In this document: positions 15,218 to 18,303 of the stretch, piece by piece
Layout of the letters: each line of letters opens with the position of its first letter
Position numbering within the stretch: position 1 is the stretch's first letter
Origin: JBBAAW01 sp964574405
Lineage (GTDB): Bacteria; Patescibacteriota; WWE3; UBA101185; UBA10185
Length of the DNA: 18,303 nucleotides
Direction of reading: 5' to 3'
NCBI GenBank assembly: GCA_964574405.1
Contig: CAZNNN010000014.1
Location: 1-18,303 of the forward strand
The notes under the pieces: generated by a model
Database searches by the model: none
Seen by the model: the letters and a program-made list of their open reading frames with translations, nothing else
Told to the model about the DNA's origin: nothing
Translations under genes and position numbers: made by a program

Positions 15218-16432
15218 CTATTTTAACAAACTTTCTAACTGACCTATGTTATTATCGATATCGAACATTTTAACAGCCTTAGCGTAAGCATTATAAGCTA
15301 ATTTATTGGCAAGGGGTTTATCTAAAAGCAGTTTTTCTATGTTATCGGCAATGGTTTGAGAGTTTCTTTGTTCCACGATTAAGCCTGTAACGCCATCTTT
15401 AATAAGATCCGTAATTGCACCCGCGTTAGTGGAGATAATGGGAAGTTTTGCCATAGCCGCCTCAATACAAACTGTGGGCACGCCGTCCACATCGCCCGCC
15501 CCGGCTTCAATACTTGGCAGAACAAAAACATCTGCCACCTTGTAATATTCTAAAACCTCGTTAAACGGCGTGCCCTTGCCCTCGCCGTGGATAAAAACCG
15601 TCTCTTGTAATCCTAGATCACCAATCATTTTAGTTAGCTCATCGTACAAATCTCCCGGTCCCACCAAGTCCACCCTATGCGCAATGCCCCTGTCAACCAG
15701 AATCTTACTAGCCTCAAGCATATATTTAAGTCCTTTTTTTTCCACCAACCGCGTGCCCCCCAAAAAAATTGCCGGCACACCCCACTTAGGCATTTTGGCA
15801 GGACTGGCAAACATAGCAGGATCAATACCGTGATAAATAAGTTTTACTTTGGATACATCCACCTTACCTCCAGTCAACTCTAAGGCTTTTTTATAGGCGT
15901 AAGAATTGCAAATGCTCACAAACTTGGCTGACGCGATTTTTTGCGGAATTAACTCGCCCTCCATAAAAACATCGCGGGCATGGGCGGAAATGCTAAAAGG
16001 AATATTTAAAATGTGCGACGCAATAAGTGCTGTGGTTGATGGCCACGAGAGAAAATGCGCGTGAATATGCTGGGGTTTAAAACTGGCCATTATTTTGGTG
16101 TAACCTAGGGATTTGAGGAAGAAATAAGTTTTTGAGAAAAAGCCTTTATTAGGCAATTGCAACGCTAGCTGATAGCAACGGACGATTTCTTTTGGACAGA
16201 CGATTAGGTAGGAAAGTCCACCCAAAAATACCAGCACCCCAAGTCGCTTGTAAACTGTCCTCCTTGAGACTTCCTCCGAGGTGCTACCCGTGGCTTTGCT
16301 AAGGGATAAAACCGTGATATCAAGATTTCCCAAGTTAATAAGTTTGGCAATTTCCCGCTCGATAAAAGTCTCGCTAATTCTGGGAAATTCTGGCACAAAG
16401 TACAAAACTCGCTTTTTTTCACCGTTCTGCAT
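15218..16432 (-). CDS. GT4 glycosyltransferase, WcaL/colanic-acid-type
   Basis: This is a protein of about 404 residues. The start KRVLYFVPEFPRISETFIEREI is characteristic of WcaL/AmsK-like GT4 enzymes. It is followed by HIHAHFLSWPST and SISAHARDVF in the acceptor domain, IYHGIDPAMF, then FLGGTRLVEKKGLKYMLEA, VDLVGPGDL and GDVDGVPTVCIEAAMAKLP in the donor domain. The E-x7-E pair is D-x7-E here, a conservative change. It should add a sugar to a lipid-linked glycan in the cytoplasm. I chose the ATG at 16430-16432. A TTG five codons upstream (16445-16447) has AAGGA just before it and is a real alternative. The gene lies 43 bp after the sugar-1-phosphate transferase and four bases before the next GT4 gene. 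Confidence 0.87.
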   Translation of the reverse strand: MQNGEKKRVLYFVPEFPRISETFIEREIAKLINLGNLDITVLSLSKATGSTSEEVSRRTVYKRLGVLVFLGGLSYLIVCPKEIVRCYQLALQLPNKGFFSKTYFFLKSLGYTKIMASFKPQHIHAHFLSWPSTTALIASHILNIPFSISAHARDVFMEGELIPQKIASAKFVSICNSYAYKKALELTGGKVDVSKVKLIYHGIDPAMFASPAKMPKWGVPAIFLGGTRLVEKKGLKYMLEASKILVDRGIAHRVDLVGPGDLYDELTKMIGDLGLQETVFIHGEGKGTPFNEVLEYYKVADVFVLPSIEAGAGDVDGVPTVCIEAAMAKLPIISTNAGAITDLIKDGVTGLIVEQRNSQTIADNIEKLLLDKPLANKLAYNAYAKAVKMFDIDNNIGQLESLLK

Positions 16433-16475
16433 GCCTATATTATGCAATTTTCCTTTGACGATGACAAATCTTTGA

Positions 16476-17201
16476 TCACCAAGCCCCTTTTGATCTAAAA
16501 ACAGCGGGTATTGTTAAAAATATAAGTAAAATGTCGTACATAGTAGACTTTTTCTTGGCGTAGTTGTAATCAATTTCCATCCTTTTTTCAAAAGATATAT
16601 TCGACCTGCCACTAACTTGCCATGCCCCCGTTAAGCCCGGTTTTATTGTTAATACTAGATCTAGCTGCTTGATTACATTTGGATAGGTTTTTACTTGATG
16701 TTCCAGCTCCTCTTTTCTATACGCTCTAGGACCAACAATAGACATCTCACCTTTTAAGATGTTAATTATCTGTGGTAACTCGTCCAAGCTAGACTTCCTA
16801 AGAAACTTGCCGACCTTGGTTACTCGGGGATCATTTTTTATTTTAAAGTCCTTTTGATACTCTGCCCAAAGTACCGGATCACTTCTAAGAATTTCCTCCG
16901 CATTCACAAACATAGTGCGAAATTTAAACATGTCAAACTCTTTACCCNNNNNNNNNNNNNNNNNNNNNNNNNNNNNNNNNNNNNNNNNNNNNNNNNNNNN
17001 NNNNNNNNNNNNNNNNNNNNNNNNNNNNNNNNNNNNNNNNNNNNNNNTCTTTACCCGGTTTTGAGTGTAGAAAGCGGGACCCGGCGAGTCCAGTTTTATA
17101 AGTAGCGCGATTAAAGCTAGAATCGGGATACAAAACACTAAAGCAAGCAAAGATAGGAAAATATCCATGAACCTTTTAACTGGATAATAGAAGCTCTGCA
17201 C
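16476..17201 (-). CDS. Polyprenyl-phosphate sugar-1-phosphate transferase (PF02397), split by a scaffold gap
   Basis: This is the priming enzyme of glycan assembly: it moves a sugar-1-phosphate from a nucleotide sugar to polyprenyl phosphate at the inner face of the membrane. It is the short form, with one N-terminal hydrophobic hairpin (KRFMDIFLSLLALVFCIPILALIALLI, about 9-35) and no N-terminal multi-helix domain. Catalytic-core motifs are present: SPGPAFYTQNRV before the gap, and KEFDMFKFRTM, SLDELPQIINILKGEMSIVGPR and PGLTGAWQVSGRS after it. The start codon is GTG (17199-17201); the first ATG, at codon 12, would cut the conserved KRxxD. A TATAAT box ends seven bases upstream, so the mRNA is probably almost leaderless. 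The gap hides a few residues at most, judging from family alignment. It heads the GT4 operon. Confidence 0.9.
   Translation of the reverse strand: MQSFYYPVKRFMDIFLSLLALVFCIPILALIALLIKLDSPGPAFYTQNRVKXXXXXXXXXXXXXXXXXXXXXXXXXXXXXXXXXXGKEFDMFKFRTMFVNAEEILRSDPVLWAEYQKDFKIKNDPRVTKVGKFLRKSSLDELPQIINILKGEMSIVGPRAYRKEELEHQVKTYPNVIKQLDLVLTIKPGLTGAWQVSGRSNISFEKRMEIDYNYAKKKSTMYDILLIFLTIPAVFRSKGAW
16948..17047. other. Scaffold gap of exactly 100 N with repeated flanks
   Basis: The last nine bases before the gap (TCTTTACCC, 16939-16947) are repeated right after it (17048-17056). Conserved protein motifs on both sides are only a few residues apart in the family, so the real gap is probably a handful of bases. 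Confidence 0.9.
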
Positions 17202-17207
17202 GACCTT

Positions 17208-17213
17208 ATTATA
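17208..17213 (-). promoter_or_regulatory. Candidate -10 box of the glycan operon
   Basis: A perfect TATAAT on the minus strand lies seven bases before the GTG start at 17201. No convincing -35 is seen at 16-18 bp. Transcription would start at or next to the GTG. Confidence 0.4.
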
Positions 17214-17290
17214 TACTCTTCAAAAACTTGGTGGGTGTCCTATATAGCTAACTCAAAACAAAATGTCTAGTTTCATGTGATAATTATTGG

Positions 17291-18303
17291 GTGCGGAAAA
17301 TTGCCCTAAGCACGAGAGAAGTTCGGCTTCTTAAGACACATTTTAAATATTCTCGAGTTGCATTAATTAGAGTTAAAGCACAGGTAATCCTGATGTGTAA
17401 CAGGGGCATCCACCAAGAAGAAGTAGCTGAATTGGTTGTCAAAAATATCAGAAGTGTAGGAAGGTACATCCAAGCTTTTAACAACGAAAGAATGGCTAGT
17501 TTGTTTTCAGGTTATGTTAATAATGAAAACGCTTCTAAATTAACCAGAGAACAGAAAAAGGAGATCAGAAGAGTATTAAGAAGAAAATCCAGCAGGGATG
17601 CTATCCCAACCAGATTCTGGGATATTCCTAAATTAAAAGATTATGTAAAGGCTGAATTTGGAATTGTCTATGAAAGCGATGTTAGCTACCATTTTTGCTT
17701 AGATTCTCAAACCTTTCCTAAATATCCGAATAAACTTTCACCGAGAAAGGACGAGAAGCAGATTAAAAAGAGAATTAGGGAAATTAGAAAAGAAATTAGA
17801 CCGTTTTTAAAAGATGATGGTTGGATAGTTCTAGCTTCAGATGAAACAAGGCTACAGCTGGAGGCAGAGATAAGAAGAGCGTGGCTACTGAAAGGGAAAA
17901 GGACTATTGTAAAAACTGAAAGGAGTGATGAGCATCAAAACTACCTGGGATTTTTGGATCAGAAAAATTGGAAATGCAGGCTCTTTGAGATTAAGAGGGG
18001 TAATCAAATTGAAACCGTGCGGGTTCTCAAAAAGCTAATGTTAAGCTACGCGGACAAAAAAGTCTGTGTTGTTTGGGATAATGCCAAATGGCACAAAGGG
18101 AAACTGATAAGAAAAGAGCTTAGCAGATGTAGGAAATTAGAAAAGTTACACCTCGTTAACTCCCCCCCCATACGCACCAGAGAAAAATCCAATTGAACAT
18201 GTTTGGCAGTTTGCTATTTGCTAAAAGCAAAACATCCAACATAGATAAAGGGGATTTTCAAAAGATTAAAAACGGTTTTTCGGGTATAATAAACTCCAGA
18301 ATA
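17291..18303 (+). pseudogene. IS630-family transposase, broken by two +1 lesions, cut by window edge
   Basis: The frame begins at GTG 17291 and encodes an IS630/Tc1-mariner-type DDE transposase. It has a helix-turn-helix at about 38-64 (GIHQEEVAELVVKNIRSVGRYI), a second winged-helix part (about 103-138), then the catalytic domain with D184 in ASDET and D263 in VVWDNAKWHKG. The third catalytic residue should lie in PPYAPEKNPIEHVW, but the frame shifts just before it at a run of eight C (18162-18169). Dropping one C restores that motif. A 7-bp tandem duplication of TTTGCTA (18210-18223) then breaks the frame again with a stop. Removing one copy keeps it open (KSKTSNIDKGDFQKI) to the window edge. 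Two lesions point to decay. Confidence 0.82.
17291..18303 (+). mobile_element. IS630-family insertion sequence, ends not located
   Basis: The transposase content defines the element. The left end must lie in 17222-17290, between the glycan operon promoter and the GTG. The right end is outside the window, so terminal repeats and the expected TA target duplication cannot be checked. Confidence 0.7.

Noticed and set aside
16939..17056. Simple merging of the two contig ends on the 9-bp overlap
   Set aside because: Merging destroys the reading frame between conserved motifs of the sugar transferase.
18162..18169. C8 run as a programmed frameshift site of the IS630 transposase
   Set aside because: A second, independent lesion (7-bp tandem duplication with a stop) lies about 40 bp downstream, so simple decay or assembly error explains the locus better.
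1..18303. CRISPR array, rRNA or tRNA genes
   Set aside because: No regularly spaced repeats with spacers, no rRNA-like segment and no tRNA cloverleaf were seen by eye on either strand.

Overview
The window looks like a metagenome-derived contig of a Patescibacteria (CPR) bacterium, most likely of the Microgenomates type. The basis is indirect: AT-rich DNA, a dense array of GT39-type membrane glycosyltransferases, a DUF2079 protein, a LAB_N protein and many GT4 enzymes, tight 4 to 23 bp gene overlaps, few Shine-Dalgarno sequences, and two 100-N scaffold gaps. TGA is used as a normal stop. No taxonomic marker gene is present, so the assignment is inference.

Layout, read along the minus strand from right to left. 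A decayed IS630-family transposase (plus strand, 17291 to the right edge) lies upstream of the locus. A cell-surface glycan locus starts at 17201 with a polyprenyl-phosphate sugar-1-phosphate transferase (16476-17201, split by a gap), followed by three GT4 glycosyltransferases (15218-16432, 14002-15213, 12803-14005). Next come a coiled-coil protein with its own promoter (12233-12736), a GT39-like membrane protein (10787-12217, split by a gap), a DPM1-like GT2 enzyme (10107-10790) and a DUF2079 membrane protein (7884-10097). The DUF2079 stop overlaps a 25-codon stub of a second flippase gene (7810-7887), which marks an old breakpoint. An M16 zinc peptidase (6534-7820, plus strand) and a divergent ABC exporter (4714-6489) sit in the middle. 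An intergenic stretch of about 260 bp holds a promoter and a terminator for a possible small RNA on the plus strand. The minus-strand locus then resumes with a Wzx-type flippase (3017-4456), a LAB_N protein (2686-3003) and two GT39-type transferases (1146-2705, and 1-1168 running off the left edge).

How the genes could work together (inference). The sugar-phosphate transferase loads the first sugar on the lipid carrier, the GT4 enzymes extend it in the cytoplasm, and the flippase moves it outward. The DPM1-like GT2 makes polyprenyl-phosphate sugars that the GT39-type proteins can use as donors on the outer face of the membrane.

The most interesting signal is a family of short palindromic repeats inserted in frame inside three different glycosyltransferase genes (144-178, 11611-11660, 15011-15077). 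It resembles the protein-coding Rickettsia palindromic elements.
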